Of a stretch of 33,991 nucleotides of DNA, positions 18,806 through 29,896 are shown piece by piece (positions within the stretch are counted from its first letter, which is position 1; every line of letters begins with the position of its first letter). Source of the DNA: Nitrosomonas sp. (GTDB lineage: Bacteria; Pseudomonadota; Gammaproteobacteria; Burkholderiales; Nitrosomonadaceae); assembly GCA_016721865.1 (NCBI GenBank), contig JADKHF010000047.1, positions 1 to 33,991 of the forward strand, read 5' to 3'. Both the position numbers and the translations under genes were made by a program. The notes beneath the pieces are model-generated. The model had not been told where the DNA came from, did not search any database, and was given only the letters and a program-made list of their open reading frames with translations.

Positions 18806-20439
18806 ATGCGCATTGCCATTGCCCAAATTAATTGCACCGTAGGTGATCTTACAGGGAATGCTGCAAAGATACTGGATGCGGTGAAGCAGGCAAAGCAAGC
18901 TGGCGCTCAGTTGGTAATAACACCCGAATTAGCACTATCCGGGTACCCTCCTGCTGATTTATTATTACGCGAAACTTTCTGGCAATCTTGTAACAATGCA
19001 CTAACGGACTTGGCAGTGGCGATTGATGACATAACATTGATTGTAGGCTATCCCAGTTACCAGGAAGGCAAACTGTATAATGCAGCTTCCGTGATTCAGC
19101 GCGGCAGTATCATTCACACCTATTACAAAAGGATTCTCAATAAATCTCCCTTCTTTAACGAATCCAATTATTTCGATCCCGGCGTTGAATCGTGTGTATT
19201 TGAACTGGGCGGGATTAAATTTGGCGTTGCTATCTGCGCTGACTTCTGGCTGAGCAATCCCCCTCTCGCAGCCGATTGCGCTGGTCTCGATATTTTATTA
19301 ATACTCAGTGCTTCGGCTTACCGTATCAACAAGCAAGATTCTCGTTATCAGATTGCCCGCCAATTTATTGAGCAGACTGGCATTTCCATTATCCACACTA
19401 ATCTGGTTGGCGGACAGGATGAGCTGGTTTTGATGGCGCTTCTTTTGCAATGAATCGGCAAGGAGAACTAACTCATCAACTCGGCGAATTTGTTGAAACC
19501 ATTGAATGGATTGATATTCAAAACAATCAACCTATAAAAACCAGGCTGGCATCTCCGCAACTTTCCATTGCCAGCATCTACCAGGCGTTATGTTTAGGGG
19601 TTAAAGACTATATCTGGAAGAATGGTTTCCCCGGCGCACTGTTAGGTCTTTCCGGCGGAGTGGATTCAGCACTGACACTGGCGATTGCGGTCGATGCACT
19701 GGGTGCAGACAAGGTCAAGGCTGTCATGATGTCCACACAGTACACGGCCAGCATCAGTCTGGAAAACGCCAATGAAATTTCTGAATTATTAGGTGTTAAA
19801 CTCCTCGAATGCAGTATCCAGCAATTGTTTGAACAGTATTTGTCAAAAATCGAAAGTGATTTCCAAATTTCACCTGATTCCACCCCATCGAATACTATGC
19901 CGGAGAATTTACAGGCGCGCATACGCGGGACATTATTGATGGCGCTGTCAAACCATTCGGGTTCGATTGTACTGACTACCGGTAACAAATCCGAGATGGC
20001 GGTTGGTTATTGCACATTGTATGGGGATATGGCAGGTGGCTTTGCAGTATTAAAAGATGTCAGTAAGACCTTGGTTTATCAGCTCTGTGAATATCGCAAT
20101 CAAATTAGCCGGGTCATTCCTGAGCGCATCATTCAACGTGCGCCATCTGCTGAACTGCGGCCTAATCAAACGGATCAGGATACTTTGCCCCCTTACGAAA
20201 TTTTAGATGCCATTATAGAGGCTTATATTGAAAAAAATTATTCACCAGCGGAAATTATTGCGTTGAATTATAGCAAAGCAGATGTTAATAAAGTCATACA
20301 CTTAATTCATAGGAATGAATATAAACGCCGCCAGTCTCCCCCGGGCGTTCGTATTACGCATTGCGATTTTGGTACGGCATGGCATTACCCCATCACTTCC
20401 AGCTATCAAGTCTGGTCTACATATACAACCAAGAGATGA
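18806..20439 (+). CDS. nadE: glutamine-dependent NAD+ synthetase (one frameshift)
   Basis: Makes NAD from deamido-NAD using ammonia released from glutamine. The N-terminal nitrilase-type amidase domain shows the Glu41-Lys108-Cys144 set in TPELALSGYPP, HTYYKRILNK and GVAICADFW. The C-terminal synthetase domain has the ATP-pyrophosphatase loop LGLSGGVDSAL (about 19650), TTGNKSEMAVGYCTLYGDMA and the closing RRQSPPGVRIT. The frame breaks at about 19433: adding one T to the ttttga run joins GGQDELV to FDGASFAMNR. Repaired length of about 545 residues matches the glutamine-dependent form. The start ATG 18806 lies 33 bp after algC; cotranscription is likely. Confidence 0.94.
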
Positions 20440-20501
20440 ATAGGATTAATGGAACTTGAATAGTAAATCGATATCCTATTGTCATGAACTTTATCTATTG
20501 A

Positions 20502-21993
20502 TATCGCGGTATCAATCCTGTTTCCGAAAGTAGTTATGCGCATGAATTACCTGATCTGGGGGATGTATCTCAGGCAACCATCACACCACATCAGGAGCGA
20601 CAAATTGGTTTACAAATTATGCGACAGATTCGTGCCGATCCCAGTTATTTGGATGACCCTGAAATAGCCAGCTATCTCAGTAACCTCGGGCATAAATTAA
20701 TTGCTAATTCTGATGAAACCAGAGCAGAGCAATCTTTTGAATTTTTTGCTATTCAGGATTCAACGATTAATGCATTCGCTTTACCTGGGGGATTCATGGG
20801 ATTTAATAGCGGATTGATCATCGCTGCACAAAGTGAATCTGAACTGGCTGCTGTGATGGCGCACGAAATTGCGCATGTAACACAAAAACACCTGGCACGC
20901 ATGATTGCCGGACAAAAATTCGATATGATAAAGTCGATAGCGACACTTGCAGTCGCTATTATTGCTGCGCGCTCTAATCCGCAAGCAAGCCAAGCCATTT
21001 TGGTTGCTTCCCAGGCCAGTGCCATTCAGTCAAAATTGGATTTCACCCGCAAGCATGAAAAGGAAGCAGACCGGATTGGTTTAAGCATCTTGCTGGATGC
21101 AGGGTTTGAACCGCAGGGGATGCCCGCTTTTTTTGAACGCCTGCAAAGAGCTGGGCGATTTCATGAAAATGGTGCGCCTTCTTATTTACGTACTCACCCT
21201 ATCACTTATGAGCGTATTGCAGATATCCAGAATCGCATTCGCGGAATGCCATACCGCCAAGTTCCCGATAGTATCGATTTTTTATTGGTGCGCGCTAAAT
21301 TACGTGCTATGCAGGGAAAGCCACATGATGCGGTCGTGCAGTTCAAATCACGTTTAGATGAGAAGCGATATACCAATGAAGCCGTTGAACGTTATGGTTA
21401 TATCCAAGCTTTATTGCGAGATAAAAAGAACAGCCAGGCAAATAACGAACTCGCTCATTTATACCAAATATTGCAGAGTGATTCTTCCCACAGCAATTCT
21501 GACTAATCACCCATTGGGAAAAACAGTGCGCGTAGAAAATAAGAATGTGATTGCCGGCGCCATGATTGAAACACTTTCAGCCAGTGTCAAACTGGCTAAT
21601 GGGAAAATTGCTGAAGCATTCAATATTTATAAAACTGCATTAAGAATTTACCCGCAGCATCGCGCACTGATTCACGGGTATGCGCATGCTTTAATACAAA
21701 ACAAACAGACTGAAACAGCACTTGAGTTTATTAACAAAAAATTACTGCTTATTCCAAATGATCCACAACTGTTTAGCTTACAGGCCCAATGCTACGCCTT
21801 ATTAGGTGATAGAATGCTTAAGCACCGTGCTCTAGCAGAATCTTATATGCAAAGGGAACACTATGCAGCTGCTATTGATCAATTGCAAACCGCACTGCAA
21901 AATAGCAATGGGAATTTTTACCAGCTATCCAGTGTAGAAGCACGCCTTAAACAAATACAAGCACTGAAAGCAGAAGAAGATAAAGAAAATTAA
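20502..21993 (+). CDS. bepA: BepA-type M48 metalloprotease with TPR domain (N-terminus and one internal frameshift)
   Basis: Periplasmic zinc protease/chaperone family that helps assemble or degrade outer-membrane proteins. LPDLGDVSQATITPHQERQI (20544-20603) is the typical mature N-terminus. HEIAH in AVMAHEIAHVTQKHLARM (near 20862) binds zinc, with the third ligand in HEKEADRIGL (near 21055). TPR-like helices fill the C-terminal half (VAGAMIETLSA-like to 21993). The signal peptide is missing: the frame runs back only to a TGA at 20499-20501, so the start must lie beyond an indel. A second frame change at about 21490-21510 separates the protease part from the TPR part. I annotate the open extent, not a true start. 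Confidence 0.87.
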
Positions 21994-22102
21994 AAGCACT
22001 CAAATAATTTTTGATAGACCTCATCAATATTTACATCTAATTTTTTTAGCGTGTCTTCTGATTACTATTTATCCCAAATTGCATCTCATCAACTGTCTCT
22101 AA

Positions 22103-23251
22103 ATGTTTACTCTTAGCAATAAACGAATTGTCATTGTTTTAATTCTGATTTCTTTCGCAGCCACCTACTACTGGGTTGCCGGTGGGAAAAAAGAGTCTAA
22201 AGAGAGTCAATATAAAACTCGGGGCATTGACAGGGGCGACATCATACAGACAATTTCTGCTAACGGTACGCTGACACCTGTAGTGCTTGTCAACGTCGGC
22301 ACTCAGGTCTCAGGTACTGTGGCTAAATTGCATGCGGATTATAACGATCATGTTGAAATTGGACAGAAATTGGTTGAACTGGATCCGGCTTTACTGCAAG
22401 CTCAATTGCAGCAATCCAAGGCAAATCTTCTTAATGCGCAAGTTACGTTAAGAATTGCTGATAGCAAATTGAAACGCCATCAGTTGCTAAAAGAAAAGGA
22501 ATTCATTTCACTTGAAGCATTACAAGTGATTGAGCAGGAAATGGAAGTGGCACGAGCGCAATTGGCAATCAGTAAAGCTCAAGTTGAGCGAGACCAAACC
22601 AACCTCAATTATAGTGTTATCCGCTCCCCTATATCGGGAGTAGTCATCGCACGGGATGTTGATATTGGCCAGACAGTGGCTGCCAATTTTCAAACACCGA
22701 CCTTATTTCAAATCGCCAAAGACCTCCGGCAAATGCAAATCAACATCAGTGTCGCTGAAGCCGATATCGGTCAGTTACATATCGGTCAGCTCATTAATTT
22801 TACCGTCGATGCATTTCAGCAACGTAAATTTACTGGCATAGTAAAACAAGTTCGGCTTAATCCAACGATTCAGGAGAATGTTGTCACCTATAACGTAGTT
22901 GCCATGGTTGATAATGACGATGGAACATTATTACCTGGCATGACTGCCAACATAAATTTTGTTGTTAACCAGAAAAATGATGTTTTACGTGTACCCAATG
23001 CCGCTTTACGTTTTGAGCCCAAAGATATTGAATTAAGCGAGGGTAGTAAAATGGCCAAATCGGCTAATCAATCGATACTGTATCTTCTATCAGAAGATCA
23101 CCACACGCCTGTTAATGTCATTACTGGAATTTCTGATGGCAATTTCACTGAAATTATTAATGGCGCAATAAAGGCGGGTGATAAAGTAATTATCAGTGAG
23201 ATTACCGATAAAAAAGAATCCGAAAGCAAGTTCCGCTTAAGAATATTCTAA
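22103..23251 (+). CDS. macA: MacA-like periplasmic adaptor (membrane fusion protein)
   Basis: A 382-residue adaptor linking an inner-membrane ABC transporter to an outer-membrane channel. An N-terminal membrane anchor is at residues 8-26 (RIVIVLILISFAATYYWVA). The lipoyl half-motif is ANGTLTPVVLVNVGTQVSGT. The alpha-hairpin runs through QLQQSKANLLNAQVTLRIAD and EVARAQLAISKAQV, and the second lipoyl half is IRSPISGVVIARDVDIGQTV. Beta-barrel and membrane-proximal domains follow. The frame is intact. Its stop overlaps the ATPase start as TAATG, so the two are translationally coupled. The exported substrate (peptide, lipid, siderophore or drug) cannot be read from the sequence. Confidence 0.92.
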   Translation: MFTLSNKRIVIVLILISFAATYYWVAGGKKESKESQYKTRGIDRGDIIQTISANGTLTPVVLVNVGTQVSGTVAKLHADYNDHVEIGQKLVELDPALLQAQLQQSKANLLNAQVTLRIADSKLKRHQLLKEKEFISLEALQVIEQEMEVARAQLAISKAQVERDQTNLNYSVIRSPISGVVIARDVDIGQTVAANFQTPTLFQIAKDLRQMQINISVAEADIGQLHIGQLINFTVDAFQQRKFTGIVKQVRLNPTIQENVVTYNVVAMVDNDDGTLLPGMTANINFVVNQKNDVLRVPNAALRFEPKDIELSEGSKMAKSANQSILYLLSEDHHTPVNVITGISDGNFTEIINGAIKAGDKVIISEITDKKESESKFRLRIF

Positions 23252-24009
23252 TGTCATCGATTCAGTCCAATCACCCCGCCAGTCCACTTATTCGTATAGA
23301 GAATCTTTGTAAAAGCTATAGTCTGCAAGATGCCAATGGCAAAACCATCACTAACCAGGTTTTATTCGATATCAATCTGACCATCAATCCGGGGGAATTT
23401 GTTGCCATTATGGGGCACTCAGGATCAGGAAAATCAACACTGATGAATATACTTGGTTGCCTAGATACACCGACGAGCGGATCTTTTTGGTTATCCGGCA
23501 AGAATGTTGCCGTGCTTTCCAGCGACGAGCTCGCTCGTATCCGCAATCAGAATATTGGCTTCGTATTTCAGGGATTTAATCTGCTTAAACGCATGACCGC
23601 CTTGGATAATGTGGCGATACCATTACTTTATGCCGGCATCAGCCGTTCCAATAGTCGCAAGCAAGCATTAGAGTTTCTTCGTCGTACTGGACTGGAAAGT
23701 TTTGCGATGCACCAGCCCAATCAGCTTTCCGGTGGCCAGCAACAGCGTGTCGCAATCAGTCGCGCATTGATTAATCACCCACCGCTGATTCTGGCTGATG
23801 AACCGACAGGAAACCTGGATACGCACACCAGTCGAGAGATCATGCTATTGTTTCAACAACTCAATCGTGACGAGGGCATAACGATTGTGCTTGTTACGCA
23901 TGAAAATGATATCGCAGCTTATGCAAAGCGATTAATTCGCTTGAAAGATGGTTATATCATTGTAGATAAGAACAACGCTGCTGAGACAAATTTACATGAG
24001 GCTGTATGA
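23251..24009 (+). CDS. macB: MacB-type ABC transporter ATP-binding protein
   Basis: A 252-residue stand-alone nucleotide-binding subunit. Walker A is GHSGSGKST (about residues 55-63), Q-loop region NIGFVFQGFNLL, signature LSGGQQQRVAISRAL, Walker B LILADEPTGNLD, and switch histidine in VLVTHEND. In E. coli MacB this domain is fused to the permease. Here the gene stops and the permease starts 73 bp later, the split arrangement common in other phyla and many proteobacteria. The symbol is by family. Frame intact. Confidence 0.92.
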   Translation: MSSIQSNHPASPLIRIENLCKSYSLQDANGKTITNQVLFDINLTINPGEFVAIMGHSGSGKSTLMNILGCLDTPTSGSFWLSGKNVAVLSSDELARIRNQNIGFVFQGFNLLKRMTALDNVAIPLLYAGISRSNSRKQALEFLRRTGLESFAMHQPNQLSGGQQQRVAISRALINHPPLILADEPTGNLDTHTSREIMLLFQQLNRDEGITIVLVTHENDIAAYAKRLIRLKDGYIIVDKNNAAETNLHEAV

Positions 24010-24082
24010 TTTCAGTTGATCTAATCATTATTTCCAATCCCACTCCAATACATAATAATCACGACCAGTTTCCGTTGGCGCA

Positions 24083-25307
24083 ATGAACTTGTTTGCAATT
24101 ATCGGTGAAGCATTACGTGCCTTGCGGCAGAATCGCTTGCGTACAGGCTTAACGATGCTGGGTATGATTATTGGCGTGGCTGCTGTCGTTTTAATGTTAT
24201 CCATTGGTCAAGGTGCTCAAACTAAAATCAATCAAACCATCGCTGCTATGGGCAGTAATCTTTTTATTGTAGTTCCGGGTGCCACATCTTCCGGTGGGTT
24301 CAGTTTTGGGAGCGGCAGCATCAGAACATTAACAATTAATGACGCGCATGCGATTGCGGAATTACCATCCATTAGCGCAACTGCACCTGTCACATCCGGT
24401 ACGGTACAGCTCAATTACGCCGCCAAGAACTGGAGTACCCTTGTCACAGGCACCACACCGGATTATTTTGCGGTGGGCAGCTGGAAAATGGAATCAGGCA
24501 CAACGTTTACAGGAATCCGATCTGCGTTCAGCCGCCCGTGTGGTTGTATTAGGCTCCATCACAGCAAGGAATCTATTCAATGATGAAGATCCGATTGGAA
24601 AAACCATACGCATTACGAACCGCCCCTTTCTGGTTACCGGTGTTTTGATGGCTAAGGGACAAAGCCTGACGGGACGCGACCAGGATGACAATGTTTTCAT
24701 ACCGATTACTACCAGTGAAAGGCAAATTACCGGCAATCAATTTCCTGGTTCGATCCGTTATATGTTAGTGCAGGGAAAATCAGCGAATGATATGGATATA
24801 GCTGAGATTGAGATCACCCAGCTATTACGCCAACGCCATCGCATCGCAAAAGACAAAGAGAATGATTTTACAGTGCGTAATTTGACTGCAATTGCTGATG
24901 TTGCGACAGGCGCTGCAAAAGTGATGTCGATGGTATTGGGCGCCATTGCATCGGTATCTTTATTGGTTGGCGGGATTGGCATTATGAATATTATGCTAGT
25001 ATCTGTGACTGAGCGTACCCGGGAAATAGGTATTCGTATGGCAATCGGTGCCAATCAACGTGCAATTCTTACGCAGTTTCTTCTAGAGGCTATGATGATC
25101 TGCATCATGGGTGGTTTGATTGGTTTGTTATTGGGTATTGGTGGTGCTTGGATAGTCAGTCAAGTTGCCGATATGCTCATTGTCGTTACACTCGGCATGA
25201 TTGGTTTGGCTTTTCTATTCTCTTCCGCAGTTGGCATTTTCTTTGGCTTTTATCCTGCCAGGAAGGCTGCTTCACTTAAACCAGTTGATGCACTTCGATA
25301 TGAATAG
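24083..25307 (+). CDS. MacB-type FtsX permease (one frameshift)
   Basis: Inner-membrane subunit of the split MacB transporter. An N-terminal membrane helix (LTMLGMIIGVAAVVLMLSIG) is followed by a large periplasmic MacB-PCD domain. Three C-terminal helices end with the FtsX core: ASVSLLVGGIGIMNIMLVSV, TERTREIGIRMAIGA, and the final GFYPARKAASLKPVDALRYE. The frame shifts at about 24510-24520 in the periplasmic domain, near tttacaggaatccg, joining SGTTFT to ESDLRSAARVVVLG with a one-base change. Likely sequence error, as both sides are conserved. ATG 24083 gives the usual short cytoplasmic N-tail. It completes the three-gene exporter with 22103-24009. Confidence 0.9.
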
Positions 25308-25361
25308 CTTATTTAAATTTTGTGAACTGGCTCGCATTCAATGTTGAAAGAGGAGTAACTC

Positions 25362-25971
25362 ATGACAATCAAAGAGCGCCCTACTTCTGATTTTCTGGCA
25401 ATTGTCGTAGTAGAAAATACAAAAGAAGCGATGACTGTAGGTGAAATTAAAAATGCGCTTCATGAGCGAGGTTTTGGTATCTTAATGGCCATCGCTGCTC
25501 TGCCAATATGTCTTCCAATACCCGTACCACCCGGTTATACGACGCTATTTTCTATCCCATTATTCATTTTCTCGGTACAAATGATTCTTGGTATGCGGGC
25601 ACCCTGGTTGCCAGTCTGGATTGAAAAGAAATCAATTAAACGATCAAGTCTTGAAAAAATAGTTATAAAAGCAAATCCCTGGCTTAAAAATTGAGAACCG
25701 TATGCAGCCGCGCATGACCTATATCAGCGTGCAGACGTGGGAAAGAATTATCGGTATTTTTTCCTTTGTTTTTGCGCTATCGATAGCACTTCCTCTACCC
25801 TTAACTAATTTTGCGCCAGGCTGGGGAATATTAGTGATGTCTCTGGGGCTTCTGAACAGGGATGGTGTAACCATATTGATCGGCATGATAATTGGAACGA
25901 TTGGGATAGGTCTTACTATGATTATCCTGGTGATGCTCTGGATGGGGATAACAATGCCTTCATTCTATTAA
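25362..25971 (+). CDS. ExoD-family membrane protein (one frameshift)
   Basis: ExoD proteins (PF06055) are small membrane proteins named for effects on exopolysaccharide production and alkali tolerance in rhizobia; the molecular role is unclear. The first part has LAIVVVENTKEAMTVGEIK and FGILMAIAALPICLPIPVPP. The second part has PRMTYISVQTWERIIGIFSF and two or three further membrane helices. Adding one A to the run in cttaaaaattg near 25688 joins PWLK to a KIENRMQPRM stretch and merges the two open frames, giving the usual length of about 200. ATG 25362 has a strong gaggag ribosome site 9 nt upstream. It follows the exporter by 55 bp. Confidence 0.87.
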
Positions 25972-26112
25972 GTTCTTGCTTACGAAAGAATTACTCATGA
26001 CACCGCATAGATAACACTTCGAGGATTGAGTCCGCCAATCTTTGGAGTTGTCGAATCATTATCCTTATAATCTGAATGACACAATCGCGGAGCTCAAAAG
26101 GAGAGTAGTGAC

Positions 26113-28492
26113 TTGTTTTTAACACGTGATGACCGAAAGATCAGCATTATTGGTGGCTTACTATTGTTGGGATTAACATTAACAACGGGGTTTGCAGTCT
26201 ATAGTGCGATGCGACAACAGATTGAGTCGGCGCTTGGTCGAGGATTGGGGGTTGCTTTACAAGGCAAAGCACTTTTAATTGAAAATCTGGTCCAAAAGGG
26301 TTTGGCAGATACTCATGCATTAGCGCTTCGCCCTTTCATCATTCAGTCCATGCAGGAACTCAGCGCACAGCCAGACAACGTTAGCGCGCTTCACGACCTA
26401 AAAGAAATGTCGACTCATTGACCAAGATAGGATTTTCGGCGGCGGTCGTTTATGACAAGAATGGCAATTTATTGTCACAAGCGGGGCGTTTCTCTGAAAA
26501 ACAAACCCAATCAATACCACTGAATAAATACAGTAACACATCCATAATATGGGATGGACAGTTCATTCTGCGCACCAGTAAAGATATATTAGATGAAGAA
26601 CAGCGCCGTATTGGCAGCATCACAACAGAAATCATACTACCGAAGCTGACGCGGAGATTCAGTGAAATTAGATCAATCGGCAAAACTGGAGAGTTCATTT
26701 TGTGTGCGCCGCCTGAAGAAGGCAAGAAGAAATGGCTTGTCTGATAAGCCAGATCGATGGCATAAAATTCAGGTACTTTCAATATGTAACGGAGTAGGTG
26801 CTGCCGATAAGTTTTGCGTTGGAAGGGAAAAAGTGGCGTTATTGCTGTCAAAGACTATCGTCAAGTACCAGTGATAGAGGCATATGCACCGTTACGTGCC
26901 ATCGGTCTCGGCATGACTTTGAAACTGGACGAAGAAGAATTATTCAAGCCAGTCACTGAAGAATTAAAAAATATTTTTCTTTATCTTGCCGGACTGATCA
27001 TCGCTGAGATACTGCTATTGAACTGGCTTGTCCGCAAACTGATTAAATCAGAAAGAGAAGCGCGCACTGCTAAAGAAACAGCTGGAGCAATTTTCTAAAG
27101 AACTGAGTCACAAAGAAACTGAGCTGCGCGAACTCTGAAAGAAATCACTTGTCTTTACGAGATTCGTCGCAGTACTGGATTGGAATTATCGGTGGATGCA
27201 GTTTGCCCAGAATATTTTTAAATATTTGATACCAGCCATGCATTATCCGGAAAGCACTTTCGTCATAATTGAGATTGATGGAAAACGAATGGCCTCTATG
27301 AATCAAAGTCAGAACCTAACGCATGGTTTGGAATCGAAGATTTGTGTCAGTGGTAAGGTATGTGGTCAATTAAGCGTCTTCCAATAAACACTGCCTAGCG
27401 ATAGCAGAGCAAAGGCTCATTGATGCCATCACGACGATCTGGCAAAGTGGCTGGAGCGTGAATGGCAAGGTATGCGGTCATTTGAGTGTCTTCTATCCCG
27501 AAGACCAACCCTTCCTGGTGTTGGAGGAGCAAAGACTCATTGATGCCATTGCGGATGATTTAGCCAAATGGCTTGAGCGCAAACAAGTTGATGAACTATT
27601 GCGCGAGCGTTTAAAGGAAATCTCCTGTCTGTATGAAATCCGCCGCGGAATCGGTGGAATCATCGCTAGATAATGTTTGTCAGAATATTTTTGAGAATTT
27701 AATACCCGCCATGCAATTTCCGGAAATTGCCACCGCTATCATCGAACTGGATGGCTGGCGATTTACCTCCGGAAAATATAATCAAAATCTTATATCTCAA
27801 TTGCAATCAAAAACGAAAATCATCAAAAAGACTCGTGATCATTCGCGTTCAGAACGAGATCCCGCATGTACTTATAGCTCTGAAATTAGTGTCAACGGGG
27901 GTGTCTGTGGTCAATTACGAGTATTTTATCCGGCCGATAAGCCATTCCTATTACCGGAAGAACATAAACTCGTTAATGCAATTGCAAGCGACTTAGAAAG
28001 CTGGCTTGAACGTAAGCGTTTAGAGCGAGCACTGGTATTTGTAGCAGAAGAACAAGCCCATACGATCGGTCAAGAATTACACGATAATCTTGGTCAACAA
28101 ATAGCTGCAATTGGCTATCAAGCCAGAGCGCTGGAGAAACAAAGACTTACAACATTATTTGTAATTTCTCATGTAAAAATAGCATCTTTATTAATGATGA
28201 TAACCTGGCGCTTAATTTGTATCGAATTGCCCAAGAGGCTGCCAATAATGCAATACGTCACGGTAAAGCACAGCATATCGCTATATCATTGACTGCCGAT
28301 GAAGGAATATTGTGTCTATCAATTTGCGATGATGGCAGCGGTTTCGTTGGGATTGATACCAATCATAAAGAAAAATCGGGTATGGGTATTAAAATTATGC
28401 AATATCGTGCGAAACAATTAGGTGCAAAGCTAGAATTTCTGTCGCGCAACGAAGGTGGTACGGAAGTTCGGTTAGAAATGCGGATGGCTTAG
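26113..28492 (+). pseudogene. Cache/GAF NarX-type histidine kinase, broken and internally deleted
   Basis: A TTG start at 26113 after aaggagag gives a first membrane helix (IIGGLLLLGLTLTTGFAVYS). A periplasmic Cache-like domain follows (SIGKTGEFILCAPPEE, then SFALEGKSGVI, then AYAPLRAIGLGMTLKLD), and a second helix near 26970-27040. Next come tandem GAF-like units recognisable by CLYEIRR, IPAMQFPE and VCGQLRVFYP. A HisKA_3 box (GQELHDNLGQQ, about 28075) and an HATPase domain (NLYRIAQEAANNAIRHGKA, then SGMGIKIMQYRAKQLGA) complete the layout. The frame breaks at least six times. Two deletions are real losses: the front half of the middle GAF unit at about 27455, and most of the dimerisation helix pair at about 28145. 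The kinase is probably inactive. Confidence 0.82.
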
Positions 28493-28493
28493 T

Positions 28494-29145
28494 ATGTCAA
28501 CTGTGAAAGCTAAAGTAATGCTGGTAGATGATCACGCCATGTTACGGCATGGTATGGCGATGCTCATCAATATGGAACCAGATATGGAAGTGTTTGCTGA
28601 AGCAGGTGACGGTAATGAAGCGCTGGCAATACTCAGGAAAACCGGTCCTGTCGATATCGTTCTGTTAGATGTTACCCTTAAAACAGTATCTGGCTTCGAA
28701 GTAATAAAAAGTATGCATGCTCTAATCCCTACTCTTCCGGTACTTTTTATTTCCATGCATGATGAATCAGTTTATGCTGAACGAGCTCTACGGGCCGGAG
28801 CACGTGGCTATGTCATGAAACAAGAACCTGGTGAAGTGCTGCTAACTGCTATTCGTGAAGTATTAAAGGGAACGTATATTTAAGTAAGCAAATGCACGAA
28901 AAATTATTAAAAAGAATTGCCGGAGGCTCAGAACCTGAACAATTAATTAATACCTCACTCCCAGTGAATTTGAGGTGCTACACTTGATTGGGCAAGGACA
29001 TAGCAGTCAGGAAATCGCCAAGTTACTTTGCCGCAGCATTAAAACAATTGAAACACATCGTTTCAATATTCGTGTCAAATTAAATTTAAAAGATGGCGCC
29101 GATTTGATACGTTACGCCACACGCTGGATCTCCGAAGAGCACTGA
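28494..29145 (+). CDS. NarL/FixJ-type response regulator (two frameshifts)
   Basis: A DNA-binding regulator paired with the kinase just upstream (1-bp gap). The receiver domain shows VDDHAMLRHGM, phospho-acceptor Asp in IVLLDVTL, LFISMHDES and the conserved Lys in GYVMKQEPG. The LuxR-type helix-turn-helix has LTPSEFEVLHLIGQGHSSQE, then RSIKTIETHRFNIRVKLNL, ending at TGA 29143-29145. The open frame stops at 28883. Breaks near 28877 and near 28955 separate receiver, linker and DNA-binding domain, all short indels. Unlike its kinase it keeps all domains, so sequence error is possible and the regulator may be intact. Confidence 0.85.
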
Positions 29146-29304
29146 TAAACTTCATTGATGCTTTCGAAATTAGATTTTTTCCTAATATCAGCTTATTATC
29201 CAATGGTTTCCTTTAGGAATAAACCATGGTTCTCCTCATATACATTGATGTATTGATTCGGCAGGATGCGCGCCTGTGTTGATCTACTTGGAATTGTCAC
29301 GATC

Positions 29305-29764
29305 ATGAATATAAAATTGGTAAAATATCTTACAGTGCTGCCTATGATTTCTTTATTGGTTGCCTGCGCGCAGTTGGGCCAACTTGAAGCACAAGACACA
29401 GATAATGGAAAGATCACACAGAATGCCAGAACATATAACGACCATAATGACTTAGCGGATTACCAGGATAAATTGGCTAAAGAAATGCTAGAAAAATTGC
29501 AGACAAAAAGAATTTCTCGAGGAATACGAGGATCGTAGTCATTACTATGGCAGAATAGGTCAGGATTTTAAATCTCATACCCAAGCTAATACTCGCCATT
29601 TCGAACAAGCTGCAACGGATGCTGCCCAGCAAGCCAATTTTCATCGGAAAATAGCAGCAGAATTGCTGCAACGTGATTATGCAGGGTCTGCTGAAATATC
29701 TGAGCAAGCGGGTAATCATAAAATCAAAGCCAGATTAAATTCAATCTCTGATAATTTAAATTGA
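29305..29764 (+). CDS. small lipoprotein with helical body (one frameshift)
   Basis: The start ATG 29305 gives signal MNIKLVKYLTVLPMISLLVA followed by the lipid-anchor Cys (lipobox LVAC). The mature part is polar, probably helical, with NDHNDLADYQDKLAKEMLEK, EYEDRSHYYGRIGQDFKSH and FEQAATDAAQQANFHRKI. The frame breaks near 29505 (one A short in acaaaaagaa); the downstream frame then runs to TGA 29762-29764. The repaired length is about 153 residues. I do not recognise a named family. A decayed paralog lies inverted at 31337-31825 beside the second porin copy, so lipoprotein and porin may be functionally linked. Confidence 0.68.
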
Positions 29765-29896
29765 TTATCTATTAAGTCTGGATAAGTAAACATTATCAAT
29801 CACATAATTACTGATTTATTTTTTCTAGCCAACATGCCATATATTGAAAAAATGCAAAATATTTAAGTTTATAACTTAACGAAGTTTCAGAAACAC

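Noticed and set aside
26040..26075. tataat preceded by ttgtcg upstream of the histidine kinase as a sigma-70 promoter
   Set aside because: The spacing is about 12 bp, too short for a normal promoter, and an alternative -35 is weak.
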